A stretch of 64,000 bases of DNA from Datura wrightii (Eukaryota; Streptophyta; Magnoliopsida; Solanales; Solanaceae): contig JASDFA010000016.1 in assembly GCA_035772735.1 (NCBI GenBank), forward strand, positions 142,550,501-142,614,500, written 5' to 3'. This document shows, one piece after another, positions 1 through 11,478 of the stretch. The notes under the pieces were generated by a model. It was not told the DNA's origin and did no database searches. It worked only from the letters and a program-made list of their open reading frames with translations. Numbering within the stretch: the stretch's first letter is position 1; the number at the start of each line of letters is the position of its first letter. The translations under genes and the position numbers were made by a program.

Positions 1-119
1 GGATATGTTGAGAGCGTGCGTGAGTGATTTCAAGGGTAGTTGGGATGATAATTTGCCTCTCATTGAGTTTGCATATAAGAACAACTACTATTCCACCATT
101 CAGATGGCTCCATTTGAGG
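1..119 (+). pseudogene. Integrase fragment of chromovirus G (left part)
   Basis: Forward translation gives the C-terminal half of a Ty3/gypsy integrase core, with DMLRACVSDF followed by LIEFAYKNNYYSTIQMAPFEAL. In this family that segment lies just after the catalytic Glu and ends at the conserved ALYG. The gene is cut by the window edge on the left and by element A after the Leu codon on the right. It resumes at 10630, where the next codons read YGG. G is the oldest element seen, because A and F both sit inside it. It is non-functional. Confidence 0.85.
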
Positions 120-124
120 CTCTT
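120..124. repeat. Target-site duplication of element A, left copy (CTCTT)
   Basis: The 5 bp before the A 5' LTR are repeated exactly at 10625-10629 after the A 3' LTR. Removing A plus one copy restores the interrupted integrase codons of G. Confidence 0.95.
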
Positions 125-2768
125 GGTTACACTCCGTAAATTGTAAATGAATAAATAGCCTAATGGCATGTTGGTTAAGAGATTTAGAAGGCAAGCGCAA
201 AAAAAAAAGTCAGTTTTTCATAAGATATCAATAGATTTCCAGAAAAAAAATAGGGGAATATAGGTAATAAGGAGGAACCCCCGACATTTATACATATTTA
301 CTTCCGATTACTCTACGAAACGCGGTCTAAACTCCCTTCCGGCTTAGATACCGAGGTATAAAGCTGCAGAGAGCAATCCTACGGAGTTGGTTTCGTGAAA
401 TTTGGCCGGCGAAATGTCGTGCTACTGAGGTAAAGTAAATACAATTGCTTTAAATTAGTACCAATTTGTTCCTAGCGTTGCAGTGAGCATTTATCCCTTC
501 TGGACTATCGAGAAATAACGAGTTTTCAACCATTTTCCGAAAGGTCGAAGTTTGGGATAAATATATATCAAAAGTGATAATTTCTCCAGGATATTAATGT
601 TTTACTTCTAATTGACGTGTATATGAATGTAGTTGGTAGAAACAGCAGAAGTACCGACGAAAATCACATCGGTCAGTCGGGTACTCAGAAACCAGGTATG
701 TAAAGCTATTCTTTCGGCAAGCCAGGAAGTATAGTCTAGAAAATAATTAGAGTAAAGGCTATTAACAGATACCCAGCGTACATGAACGATTTCAGTACAA
801 TTTCCAGCAAGCATGCTAGTATATCATTGCGTATCATGTAATAATCAGAATAACGGATAGTCAGATGATTTTAGATAGTAATGTGGTATCCGCTAGTAGT
901 TCAGCATGTTCTTACGTAATGCCCAGAATGGAAGTTGTAAAAGCAGTATAATGAGTTAGCAAGATTACAAGATAATATGTATTACATTTGTTGAGACTAT
1001 ATCCGGTAATAGATGGCACATCTTATGTTATATAGCTATATCCAGTTATAGATGGCATGTCCTATGTTATTAAGTTATATCCAGATGTAATCAGATTAGT
1101 AATCAGATAAGAAATAGGTCCAGATACAGATGTAGCTCCAGAAATAGATATGGCTCTAGAAACTAATATAGCTTCAGATCACGGGTAACAATAATCAGAT
1201 AAATAGATAAAGGCCAGGTAGCAGTTAGCCCAGCAATCAGAAACAACATAAAACAGAATATAGCATCAGTTGTTTAATACGGATTGGCTTTAAAATAAAA
1301 GAAGAGAATAGGATTAGTATTTTTCATTTGAGCATGCTTGTTGTGTATGTGTTTTGTATGTTGAGACTTGTTATGGCATGTGGGCACCCTTTAGCATCCC
1401 CGACGCCCCTAATTTATAGTTGTGTCTATACCAGATTCAGATACCGCCACTAGTTGGGTGATGACGTCTGCCTAGAGGACGATGATGGCCGACCACCATA
1501 ATAATACGGTCCAGATTACCCTACTTGCAGGGGCAGTTCAGTTTACTCTGCGCAGAGCCAGATTACACTATTTACAGGGGCAGATTACTCTGTGTGTGCT
1601 TGTGGCCTGGGGCAGTTTCAGATACAGATTTTTATAAAATTACCCTGTTGCGTGCTTGCACCCAGGGGTAGTTTCAGTCACAGATACAGCAACAGATTAC
1701 CCCGTGAGCACTTGCGCCCATAGGCAGGAGTCTTCCGACTCAGACACAGTTTATTGTAAGAGGCCAAGGCCTGAGTTACGTACCCAAGGGGGCCGGTAGG
1801 AGGAGCTCACAGTTATCAGATGAGTGGAGTGAATTATTTTTGGTTGGTTTAGACCCAGGTAGGGGTAAATAGATTGTTCTGTTGGTTGGCACCTTCCGGC
1901 TTATGGGGGTCGGTCAGCTATTGTGTGAACTTATATGTATATCTATATGTGCTACTAGATACTGATACACAGTAGGACGACATGTCGTCAGGTATGCTCA
2001 AATTAGTTACAAAATAAGTAAACTCTCTCCAGTTATCCTCAGCTAGATAGACTCGGCTACTTCCTGCTTATATGTCATGTTATTGTTGTTACCCATTTCA
2101 GTTGTATATTTCAGTTTGCTTTACATGCTCAGTACCGGTGGTACTGATGCCCGTGGGGACACTGCATCGCTTACCTGTAGGTACACATAGACGAGGAGTC
2201 GATCCCTCGTGATCCAGTCAGAAGAGTTGTCAGCTCCTATCCTCCGGAGCTAGACAGTCGGAGGTTGCTCCTATTTCCTTTTGATAATAGTTTGGGTAGG
2301 TCGGGGCCCTGTCCTGATAATTCTATTATTACTTCCTAGAGGCTTGCAGTTTGATGTTTCCCTATGGTAGTGGAGCCGGTCGTGTGGGGCCGTGCATGTA
2401 TATATGTGTTTGGTTGATTATGTTGGCCGTGTGGGGCCATAGTCTGATAGTAGTGCTGACCTTGCTGGTCATGTAGTTATCCAGCATTCTATTGTTAAGT
2501 TACAGATAACTAGACAGCATGGTGGCCTTGTCGGCCCGCATAGGCTTCCCCGTTGTAAGTATGTTTCTGGTTAGCTGAAGTTTTATATGGATGGCTATAG
2601 GCCCAGTAGGCCAGAGGCTGTATTTACAGCCGTTATATAGCTGGTTCGTTTCTTGAAATAGAGCCAGAGTCAGCCAAAGCACCAGATGTGCTCAGGCTGG
2701 ACCATTTAGCAGCCCAGAGTCTAGCAAGCACCAGGTGCCCGTCATGCCCCCCAAGGTGGGGTGTGACA
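125..2768 (+). repeat. Element A 5' LTR (2644 bp)
   Basis: It begins GGTTACACTCC, where the 3' LTR has TGTTACACTCC, so the first T has mutated to G. It ends GGGGTGTGACA directly before the primer site. It carries short local repeats: two copies of a unit of about 40 bp around 997-1076 (CTATATCC...GATGGCA), several AGCTCCAGAAATAGA-like units at 1115-1165, and a degenerate tandem at 1512-1735. No long reading frame inside it is supported. Confidence 0.93.
1512..1735 (+). repeat. Degenerate tandem repeat in A 5' LTR
   Basis: Five units start near 1512, 1558, 1582, 1639 and 1692. Each begins with a variant of CAGATTACCCTG and ends with a variant of CAGGGGCAG. Spacing varies from about 24 to 57 bp. 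The array is conserved in the 3' LTR at about 9375-9600, so it predates insertion. A role as promoter-region repeats is possible but unproven. Confidence 0.75.
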
Positions 2769-2772
2769 AACT

Positions 2773-2785
2773 TGGTATCAGAGCA
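2773..2785 (+). other. Element A primer-binding site (tRNA-iMet)
   Basis: TGGTATCAGAGCA lies 4 bp after the LTR end. It matches the complement of the 3' end of plant initiator tRNA-Met, the usual primer of chromoviruses. Confidence 0.9.
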
Positions 2786-2982
2786 GTTCGTGTCCTAGGG
2801 AGTCTGCAAGCCGTGCTAAGTAGAGTCTTGTCTATGGATGTGTTGTGCACCACATACTATAGGCAGGAGGCTGCGAGGCATAATGGATGGTTACGCTTCT
2901 TTCATACTCAGTCATGCCATAGCACAGTACAGTATAGGGTTGGTTCTTTTGAAACTTACCACCCTCTTTGTCTACAGATACT

Positions 2983-4392
2983 ATGGGAGATCAGTGGCAC
3001 CCAGCTACAGGGGGGAGATTGGATACAGTGGCAGGCGAAGGCACCAGCAGGATGCCTCAGTTACAGCCAGATTCAGCCCGGTCTGAGGGTGATACGAAGG
3101 TGTCATCTCGACCCTCCCAGCAGTCTCCGCCTCGCCAGACACCATTTGAGGCAGCACTGCCTCCCACAGCTCCTGCACCCACTTCATCTGATTAGGAGCT
3201 ACGTAGTGCAGTGGTTATGTTAACCCAGATGCTAGCTACCCAGCATCAACCAGTACCACCTGCAGCAGCAGAATCTCTAGGTGGGCTAGGTAGTTCAAGG
3301 GTTAGAGAATTCTTGGCATTCGGACCCCCTCAGTTTACTGGGTCAGATCAAGCAGAGGACCACCAAGATTTCCTAGATCAGATGCAAAGAATTTTTCGGG
3401 TTATGCATGTGACCCCTACAGAATCAGTTGAGCTGGTAGTGTTTCGGCTGTGGGTCATAGCTGTATTATGGTACGAGAGTTGGGAAGGGTCTCGAGGGAG
3501 AGATGTTGCCCCTCCTACTTGGTCCAGCTTTTCAGAGGCCTTCCTGGACCACGACTTACCCCAGGAGGTCAGACAGGCCCGGATGGACCAGTTCTTACAC
3601 TTAGAGCAAGGGGCTACGAGCGTCCGTGAGTATTCTTTACAGTTCGAGTCCTTAGCCCGCTATGCTCCAGCATTTGTGGACACTATGTCGTCCAGAGTCC
3701 ATCGCTTTATTATGGGCCTAAATTCAGATTACATAGAGACGTGCATGACGGCTACTTTGAGAGAGGACATGGACATAGCCAGGGTACAGGCCTTCGCACA
3801 GACAATTGAGGGCCTGAGACAGCGGTAGCGGGGCGACAGGCAGGCAACTTCAGAGCAACGCAGTAGAAACAGACCCGCTGAGATTCAGGGGGAAATCCCT
3901 AGGGGGGCGAGACCACGATTTTCAGATAGGCCACCCAGATCCTTACCTCCGGTACAGCAGTAGAGAGGCAGATTTGTTCGCTAGAGTCAGTCAGATTCCG
4001 GTAGCAGTTTACGGACAGTAGCATCACCTCAGCAGCGGAGGGCAGAACAGAGTAGATTTTCACCCACCCCTTGTCCTATATGACACCGACCCCATTTTGG
4101 AGCCTGCAGGCAAGGCTTCTTAGGGTGTTATAACTGCGGACAGGAAGGGCATTTGATAAGAGATTGTCCGGCCAGAGGACATAGTAGCTGGGATAGTCTG
4201 GAAAGAGCATCAGCGGGGCCACGAGCTCTACTAGCCTCAGTAGGGTGCAGACCCTCAGGTTCAGCAAATAGGGGCCGAGGTAGATCAGGAGCCTCTGGCT
4301 CAGGTGCAGGCCCCAGCCGTACCTATGCATTACCAGGGAGGCAGGATTTAGAGGCATCTCCCGACGTGGCCATAGGTATATTGATTATCTGA
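2983..4392 (+). pseudogene. gag: Element A gag (capsid and zinc knuckle), interrupted by stops
   Basis: Gag forms the particle and binds RNA. The most plausible start is the ATG at 2983 (MGDQWHP). One frame (codons starting at 2983 + 3n) runs through the whole gene. A Pro/Ser/Gln-rich N-terminal segment leads to a capsid region with FLAFGPPQFTGSDQAEDHQD and SFSEAFLDHDLP. Near 4128-4170 there is a CCHC knuckle, CYNCGQEGHLIRDC. The damage is nonsense only: TAG at 3193, 3826 and 3961, further stops near 3982 and 4078, and TGA at 4390. Most fit C-to-T changes in CAG or CGA codons. The same frame continues into protease, as expected for a gag-pol polyprotein. Confidence 0.85.
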
Positions 4393-4857
4393 TCATACCC
4401 TGTTTATGTATTGATTGATCTAGGGTCTACCTTGTCATATATTACACCATTTGTGGCCCGAAAGTTGGGTATTGAACCAGAATTGCTTCAGCAGCCCTTT
4501 TCAGTGCTTACACCGGTTGGTGACTCGATTATAGCTAAAAGAGTTTACCGAGGGTGTACGGTAGAGGTTGCTGATCGCCAGACCAGAGTATACTTAATAG
4601 AACTTGAGATGGTCAACTTCGATGCCATAATGGGTATGGACTGGTTAGTGCCTTGCTATGCCAACTTAGAATGCTGGACCAAGATGGTCCGATTTCACTT
4701 TCCGGGGGAAGCAGTGCGAGAGTGGAAAGGGAGCACAGCTACGCCAAAAGGTTGGTTTATTTCCAACCTTCAGGCGAGAAAATTAATAGCAAAGGGATGT
4801 ATTTACCACCTAGTTAGAGTCCAGGACATTCGGGTGGAACCTCCGACTCTTCAGTCT
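4393..4857 (+). pseudogene. pro: Element A aspartic protease domain
   Basis: In frame with gag, LIDLGSTLSYITPFVARKLG carries the DLG active-site region at 4417-4425. It is followed by GDSIIAKRVYRGC, then the closing motif DAIMGMDWL near 4621-4647, typical of Ty3/gypsy retropepsins, which cut the polyprotein. Many family members have D-[ST]-G or DPG where this copy has DLG, so activity is uncertain. This stretch has no internal stop. Confidence 0.8.
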
Positions 4858-5687
4858 GTTCCAGTGGTCAATGAATTCCCTGACGTACTTCCAAATGAGT
4901 TGCCTGGTATCCCTCCCGAAAGGGAGATAGATTTTGCAATTGACTTGTTGCCAGGGACTCAACCTATATCCATTCCCCCATATCGCATGGCACCAGCTGA
5001 GCTTAGAGAGTTGAAGGAGCAGTTAAAAGATTGCTCGACAAAGGCTTTATCAGGCCTAGTACTTCCCCGTGGCGTGCGCCAGTTCTATTTGTAAGGAAGA
5101 AAGATGGCTCACTTTGTATGTGTATAGACTACCGGCAACGGAATAAGGTAACGGTTAAAAACAAATACCCGCTCCCTAGAATAGAGGATTTGTTTGACCA
5201 GTTGCAGGGGGCCAGATGTTTCTCTAAGATAGATGGTCACTTTGAATTTCTAGTCATCTCTTTTGGGCTGACGAATGCTCCCGCAGTGTTTATGGACCCG
5301 ATGAACATCATATTCAGACCGTATTTGGATTTGTTCATGATAGTATTTATCGATGATATTTTGGTATATTCTCATCCAGAGACAGATCACCAGAACCATT
5401 TACGAACAGTACTCCAGATCCTTAGAGACTATCAGCTGTACGCCAAGTTTTGTAAGTGTGAGTTCTGGCTGAACTCAGTTGCCTTTTTGGGGCATATCGT
5501 GTCGGATGCTGGTATACAGGTGGACACACAAAAAATAGAGGCGGTCAAGAGATGTCCCAGACCAACCACTCCGACCGAGGTCCGCAGTTTCCTGGGTTTA
5601 GCAGGGTATTACCAGAGATTTGTTGAAGGATTCTCCACTATAGCAGCACCTTTGACAAAGTTGACACAGAAAGTAGCGAAATTTTAG
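4858..5687 (+). pseudogene. Element A reverse transcriptase with frameshift and internal deletion
   Basis: The entry motif VVNEFPDVLPNELPGIPPERE is followed by a 1-nt deletion near 5028 that moves the frame. LDKGFIRPSTSPWRAPVLFVRKKDG then leads to IDYRQRNKVTVKN and FSKID. At 5234/5235 the sequence jumps from the first catalytic Asp (motif A) straight to GHFEFLVISFGLTNAPAVFMD. Compared with the related H copy this lacks exactly 24 codons. The second catalytic pair is present as FIDDIL near 5348. The domain ends with a TAG at 5685 where family members have Gln. The deletion removes part of the fingers/palm, so the RT is dead. Confidence 0.88.
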
Positions 5688-6135
5688 TGGACGAAGGCAT
5701 GTGAGCAGAGTTTTCAAAAATTGAAAGACAGATCGACCTCCACCCCAGTACTAGCATTATCAGAGGGAACAGATGGGTATGCGGTGTATTGCGATGCTTC
5801 AGGCTTGGGACTGGGTTGTGTGTTGATGCAGCATGGTAAGGTGATTGCTTATGCTTCCAGACAGCTGAGGAAGCACGAAAAGAACTATCCAACCCATGAC
5901 CTGGAACTGGCCGCAGTGATCCACGCTCTGAAAAATCTGGAGGCATTATCTGTATGGCGTTCATGTAGACATTTTTACAGATCATAAAAGCCTGCAGTAC
6001 ATTTTCACACAGAGGGAGTTAAATCTGCGACAGCGTCGTTGGTTAGAATTGCTAAAGGATTATGACGTAAATATTCTCTACCATCCAGGGAGAGCTAATG
6101 TAGTAGCAGATGCCCTCAGCCGTAAGTCAATGGGG
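5688..6135 (+). pseudogene. Element A RNase H domain with one frameshift
   Basis: RNase H removes template RNA during reverse transcription. The region reads CEQSFQKLKDRSTSTP, then YAVYCDASGLGLGCVLMQ with the first catalytic Asp, ASRQLRKHEKNYPTHDLELAA with the catalytic Glu, and, in another frame, TDHKSLQY. One extra A in the A-run near 5930 causes the shift. The tether ends DVNILYHPGRANVVADALSR at about 6120. The active-site residues are visible, but the frame is broken. Confidence 0.85.
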
Positions 6136-7452
6136 AGTTTAGCATATTTGCGACCCGAGAAGCGGGAGTTAGCCAAGGAAATTCATCAGCTAGCTAGTTT
6201 AGCCGTTCGAGTCGTAGAAATAGAAAATAACAGAGCGGTGATTCAGAACATTGTTGTGTCATTGTTAGTTACAGAGGTAAAAGAACGACAATACGAGGAC
6301 CCTGACTTAGTCCAGCTCAGAGATAGAGTTCAGAAAGGTAAGGAGCCAGATTTCCAGGTGACTGAGGATGAAGTGCTACGTTGTAAGGGCTGCCTATGTG
6401 TCCCAAATGTTTCAGGGCTTCGCCAGCAGATCATGCATGAGGTACATTACGCTCGCTATTCCCTCCATCCAGGAGCAACAAAAATGTCCCACGACATTAG
6501 AGACATCTACTGGTGGCCAGGTATGAAAGCTAAAATAGCTGAATTTATATCTAGATGTCCTAACTGCCAGTAGATGAAAGCAGAACACCAGAAACCAGGC
6601 AGTCTGACGCAGGATAAGCTGTGCCTTTATGGAAATAGGAAGCGATAAATATGGATTTCATAACAGGGTTACCCCGTACCAGACGCAGAAACAATTCTAT
6701 TTGGGTAATAGTTGACAGGCTGACAAAATCAGCTCATTTCCTGCCAGTGAAAGCTACCTTCTCGGCCGAGGATTATGCTGAACTATATATCAGAGAGATA
6801 GTCAGATTGCACGGTGTTCCGGTGTCTATTATCTCAGATAGAGGAGCACAATTTACAGCGAGATTCTGGCAGTCGTTCCAGAGAGTCCTGGGGACACAGA
6901 TTAACTTAAGTACAACCTTTCATCCTCAGACAGACGGGCAAGCAGAACGAACTATCCAGACGCTCGAAGATATGCTACGAGCGTGTGTACTAGATTTTGG
7001 GGGTAACTGGGATGAGCATCTGTCATTGATCGAATTTTCCTATAATAACAGTTATCATTCAGTTATCCAGATGGCGCCCTTTGCAGCATTATACGGCGGA
7101 GATGTAGATCCCGTTGGCTGGTTTGAAGCGGGGGAGACAGCGCTGATTGGGCCGGATATTATTCGTCAGTCAGAAGAGGCAGTGAAGCTTATCAGAGAAT
7201 GCCTACTGACTGCTCAGAGCTGCCAGAAGTCTTATGCAGATATGCGGCACTGAAATCTAGAATTTGCAGTGGATGACTGGGTATATTTGAAGGTGTCTCC
7301 GATAAAAGGGGTGATGAGATTTGGCAAGAAAGGCAAGCTTAACCCGAGGTTCATTGGGCCATATCAGATTCGGCGAAGAATAGGCCGAGTAGCATACGAA
7401 TTGAACTTGCCCCCAGAATTAGCTTCTGTTCACCCATTATTCCATTGTATCT
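6136..7452 (+). pseudogene. int: Element A integrase (HHCC zinc finger and DDE core)
   Basis: Integrase joins cDNA to the host chromosome. The zinc finger reads HEVHYARYSLHPG ... CPNCQ (about 6427-6570). A TAG at 6571 follows where Gln is expected. A frame change between 6610 and 6650 then leads into the core: MDFITGLPRTRRRNNSIWVI, VDRLTKSAHFLP (first Asp), IISDRGAQFTARFW (second Asp), HPQTDGQAERTIQTLE (Glu). The DDE triad is intact. A TGA at 7251 (expected Arg) precedes VDDWVYLKVSPIKGV. One inserted T near 7452 shifts the frame into the C-terminal domain. Confidence 0.88.
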
Positions 7453-7692
7453 ATGTTGAGGAAGTTCGTAGGAGACCCTTCCACAGTTGTTCCATTTCAG
7501 GATGTCCAGGTCACGGAAGAGTTAGCATATGAAGATGTTCCAATACCTATACTAGACAGACAGATCCGTAGACTGCGAACTAAAGATGTTGCATCTGTCA
7601 AGGTATTATGGCGTAACAGGAACCGAGAAGAGATAACCTGGGAAGCCGAGGAGGACATGAAAGCCAGATATCCCCACCTATTCCAGGCATAG
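7453..7692 (+). pseudogene. Element A integrase C-terminal chromodomain-like segment
   Basis: After the inserted base the frame reads RKFVGDPSTVV ... YEDVPIPILDRQIRRLRTKD, then VASVKVLWRNRNREEITWEA and EEDMKARYPHLFQA before TAG. The order VLW-R-N-x-E-x-TWE-x-E is that of the chromodomain fused to plant chromovirus integrases, thought to steer insertion to heterochromatin. This 80-residue segment is undamaged. The assignment to a chromodomain type is from memory of the family. Confidence 0.8.
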
Positions 7693-7947
7693 GCAAACAT
7701 GAGGTATGTTAGAATTGTTTTTCCTTATGAATGCTTATATTTCATATATGAAAGCAGGCGATTGATTATAGACAGTTATATATATGTTATTATATCATGT
7801 GGAGTACCCGTATTGGGCTTTTCTACTTTTCAGGAATTTTTAGATAGTCCATAATACAGGGGAAACTCTGCCGAAATTTTTCTAGAAACAAGTTGAGTAA
7901 GTTGAGAAGTCCTATAGACAGAATGTCATTCGAGGACGAATGTTCTT

Positions 7948-7960
7948 AAGGGGGGAAGGA
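7948..7960 (+). other. Element A polypurine tract
   Basis: AAGGGGGGAAGGA lies immediately before the 3' LTR. It primes plus-strand DNA synthesis in LTR elements. Confidence 0.88.
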
Positions 7961-10624
7961 TGTTACACTCCGTAAATTATAAATGAATAAATAGCCTAAT
8001 GGCATGTTGGTTAAGGGATTTAGAAGGCATGCAAAAGAAAAAAAAAGAGAAAAGAAAAAAAAAAAGAGAAAGTCGGTTTTTCATAAGATATCAATAGATT
8101 TCAAGAAAAAAGCAGGGGAATATAGGTAATAAGGAGGAACCCACGACATTTATACATATTTACTTCCGATTACGCTACGAAACGCGGTATAAACTCCGTT
8201 CCGGCTTAGATACCGAGGTATAAAGCTGTAGAGAGCAATCTTGCGGAGTTGGTTTCGTGAAATTTGGCTGGCGAAACGTCGTGCTACCGAGGTAAAGTAA
8301 ATAGAATTGCTTTAAATTAGTACCAATGTGTTCCTAGCATTGCAGTGAGCATTTATCCTTTCCAGACTATCGAGAAATAATGAGTTTTCGACCGTTTATC
8401 GAAAGGTTGAAGTTTGGGATAAGTATATATCAAAACTGATAATTTCTCCCAGATATTAATGTATTTAGTTCTAATTCACGTGTATATGAATGTAGTTGGG
8501 AGAAACAACAGAAGTACTGACGAAAATCTCATCGGTAAGTCGGGTACTCAGAAACCAGGTATGTAAAGCTACTCTTTCGGCAAGCCAGGAAGTATAGTCT
8601 AGAAAATAATTAGAGTAAAGGCTATTAATAGATACCTAGCGTACAGGAACGATTTCAGTACAATTTCCAGCAAGCATGCTAGTATATCATTACGTATCAT
8701 GCAATAATCAGAATAACGGATAGTCAGATGATTTCAGATAGTAATGTGGTATCTGTTAGTAGTTCAGCATATTCTTACGTAATACCCAAAATGGAAGTTG
8801 TAAAAGCAGTATAATGAGTTAGCAAGATTACAAGATAATATGTATTACATTTGCTGAGACTATATCCGGTAATAGATGGCACATCTTATGTTATATAGCT
8901 ATATCCAGTTATAGATGGCATGTCCTATGTTATTAAGTTATATCCAAATGTAATCAGATCAGTAATCAAATATAGAAATAGCTCCAGATACTGATGTAGC
9001 TCCAGAAATAGATATGGCTCTAGAAACTAATATAGCTTCAGATCACGGGTAACAATAATTAGATAAACAGATAAAGGCCAGGTAGCAGTTAGCCTAGCAA
9101 TCAGAAACAACGTAAAACAGAATATAGCATCAGTTGTTTAATACGGACTGGCCTTGAAACAAAAGAAGAGAATAGGATTAGTATTTTTCATTTGAGCATG
9201 CTCGTTGTGTATGTGTTTTGTATGTTGAGACTTGTTATGGCATGTGGGCACCCTTTAGCATCCCCGACGCCCCTGGTTTATAGCTGTGTCGATACCAGAT
9301 TCAGATACCGCCACTAGCTGGGCGATGTCGTCCGCCTAGAGGACGATGATGGCCGACCACCATAATAATACGGTCCAGATTACCCTGCTTGCAGGAGCAG
9401 TTCAGTTTACTCTGCGCAGAGCCAGATTACCCTGTTTATAGGGGCAGATTACTCTGTGTGTGCTTGTTGCCAGGGGCAGTTTCAGATACAGATTTTTATA
9501 AAATTACCCTGTTGCATGCTTGCACCCAGGGGCAGTTTCAGTCACAAATACAGCAGCAGATTACCCTGTGAGCACTTGCGCCCAGAGGAAGGAGTCTTCA
9601 GACTCAGACAAAGTTTATTGTCAGAGGCCAAGGCCTGAGCTACGTACCCAAGGGAGCTGGTAGGAGGAGCTCACAGTTATCAGATGAGTGGAGTGACTTA
9701 TTTTTGGTTGGTTTAGACCTGGGTAGGGGTAAATATATTGTTCTGTTGGTTGGCACCTTCCGGCTTATGGGGGTCGGTCAGGTATTGTGTGGACTTATAT
9801 GTATATCTATATGTGCTATTAGATACTGATAGACAGTAGGACGACACGTTGTCAGGTTTTAGTTACAGAATAAGTAAACTCTCCCTAGTTATCCTCAACT
9901 AGATAGACTCAGCTACTTCCTGCTTATATGTCATGTTATTGTTGTTACCCATTTCAGTTGTATATTTCAGTTTGCTTTACATGGTCAGTAGCTGTGGCAC
10001 TGACGCCCGTGGGGGCGCTGCATTGCTTGTTTATAGGTACACATAGATGAGGAGTCGATCCCTCATGATCCAGTCAGCAGAGTTGTCAGCTCCTATCCTC
10101 CAGAGCTAGATAGTCGGAGGTTGCTCCTATTTCCTTTTGATAACAGTTTGGGTAGGTCGAGGCCCTGTCCCGATCATTCTATTATTACTTCCTAGAGGCT
10201 TGTAGTCTGATGTTTCCCTGTGGTAGTGGAGCCGGTCGTGTGGGGCCGTGCATGTATATATGTGTTTGGTTGATTATGTTGGTTGTGTAGGGCCACAGTC
10301 TGATAGTAGTGGTGACCTTATCGGTCACGTAGTTATCCAGCATTCTATTGTTAAGTTACAAAAAACTAGACAGCATGGTGGCCTTGTCGGCCCGCATAGG
10401 CTTCCCCGTTGTAAGTATGTTTCTGGTTAGCTAAAGTTTTATACAGATGGCTATAGGCCCAGTCAGCCGGAGGCTGTATTTACAATCGTTATATAGCCAG
10501 TTCGTTTCTTGAAATAGAGCTAGAGTCAGCCAAAGCACCAGATGTGCTCAGGCTGGACCATTTAGCAGCCCAGAGTCTAATTGGCACCAGGTGCCCGTCA
10601 TGCCCCCCAAGGTGGGGTGTGACA
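7961..10624 (+). repeat. Element A 3' LTR (2664 bp)
   Basis: TGTTACACTCC to GGTGTGACA, with standard TG...CA ends. It is about 20 bp longer than the 5' copy, mainly in the A/G-rich run near 8033-8072. The local repeats of the 5' LTR are all present. No host sequence interrupts it. Confidence 0.93.
9375..9600 (+). repeat. Degenerate tandem repeat in A 3' LTR
   Basis: This is the counterpart of the 1512-1735 array, with the same CAGATTACYCTG ... GGGGCAG units. Confidence 0.72.
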
Positions 10625-10629
10625 CTCTT
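10625..10629. repeat. Target-site duplication of element A, right copy (CTCTT)
   Basis: Exact match to 120-124. It abuts the CA end of the A 3' LTR. Confidence 0.95.
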
Positions 10630-11248
10630 TATGGGGGAGATGTAGATTGCCTATTAGTTTGTTTGATGTCGGTGAAGCTAGGTTGATAGGATTGGATTTA
10701 GTTCATTAGGCTATGGAGAGGTTCATCTCCTAAGGGAAAGGTTGAAAGTAGCTCAGAGCCGCCAAAAGTCTTATGCGAATGTGAGTAGGAGGGAGCTAAT
10801 GTTTGAAGTGGATGATTGGGTATTTTTCAAGGAGTATCCCATGAAGGGATTGATGCGATCCAAAAAGAAGGGGAAGCTCAATCCCTATTATGTTGGCTCG
10901 TACCAAATTATGAGACAGATGGTTTGGCAAGGTAGCGTATGAGTTGGAGTTGCCTTCAAAATTGGCTTCAGCGCATCCGGTGTTTCATCTGTCGCTTTTG
11001 AAGAAATGTATGGGTGATCCCATTTTTGGTTGTCCCAGTGGAGAGCGTGGGTGTGAAGGATATTCTTAGCTATGAGGATGTTTCAGTGGAAATACTTGAT
11101 CGTTAGATTTAAAAGCTAAGAAACAAGGAAGTACCTTTAGTAAAGGTTTTGTGGAGGAATCAGCATGTTTACGGAGCTGTGAGAAGCCGAAGCAGGTATG
11201 ATGGCTAAATACCCGCACCTATTCCCTTCCGGCTCAGTTCCATCTTGA
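10630..11248 (+). pseudogene. Integrase C-terminus and chromodomain-like end of chromovirus G
   Basis: The gene interrupted at 119 continues here: YGG, then VAQSRQKSYANVSRRELMFE, VDDWVFFKEYPMKGLMRS and GKLNPYYVGSYQIMR. A frameshift near 10920 follows, then AYELELPSKLASAHPVFHLS in another frame. The chromodomain-like end is recognisable (VPLVKVLWRNQHVYGA ... MMAKYPHLFPS) to a TGA at 11246. It has at least two frameshifts and an in-frame stop near 11104, making it one of the more decayed chromovirus copies, as expected for the oldest layer. Confidence 0.82.
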
Positions 11249-11478
11249 GGTATCAGTTTCCTCCCTAGTACTCTATTCAGTTTCATGTTCAGATAATGTG
11301 CCCCAGTTTCTATCATGTCAATGTATATAAGGGTGATTTATGAATTCAATTAAGTCCTATATTTGATTCCGGAGTCCGTCACTCCGTCAGTTTTCAGCTC
11401 TAAATGTTTAGTATTTGGTATGATAGTTTCTTTTCCCATCTTTTTAGTATGTTCATCCACATTCAAGGATGAATGTTC
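11249..11478 (+). other. Non-coding 3' leader of chromovirus G
   Basis: AT-rich sequence between the integrase stop and the polypurine tract. It includes the motif ATTCAAGGATGAATGTTCC at about 11461, a variant of the ATTCGAGGATGAATGTTCC block that also precedes the tract in C (58578) and, inverted, in H. This supports G, C and H being one family. Confidence 0.7.

Larger units (their letters stand above)
125..10624 (+). mobile_element. Element A: Tekay/Del-like Ty3/gypsy chromovirus, structurally complete but coding-dead
   Basis: This is a 10.5-kb LTR retrotransposon with two LTRs of about 2.65 kb, a Met-tRNA primer site, gag, protease, RT, RNase H, integrase, a chromodomain-like C-terminus and a polypurine tract. 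A perfect 5-bp TSD shows it has not been rearranged since insertion. The LTRs are close by eye, differing by scattered substitutions and a poly-A/G stretch near their left ends. The coding region has several stops, at least four frameshifts and an in-frame RT deletion, so it could move only in trans. Long LTRs, a tRNA-iMet primer site and a chromodomain point to the Tekay (Del) clade. The clade name is inference. Confidence 0.93.

Noticed and set aside
608..814. Short minus-strand reading frame in the A 5' LTR, and similar short frames in LTRs and tails (for example 18918-19193, 19907-20122, 31013-31536, 39412-39935)
   Set aside because: AT-rich or LTR sequence with no domain. Those in the B LTR recur in both copies because the LTRs are duplicates, not because they are genes.
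2773..2785. tRNA gene suggested by the match to tRNA-Met
   Set aside because: Only the 3'-end complement is present, directly after an LTR. It is a primer-binding site.
2735..3223. 162-codon forward reading frame across the A LTR end and primer site
   Set aside because: It begins inside the LTR, crosses the primer site and overlaps the true gag frame. No family resemblance.
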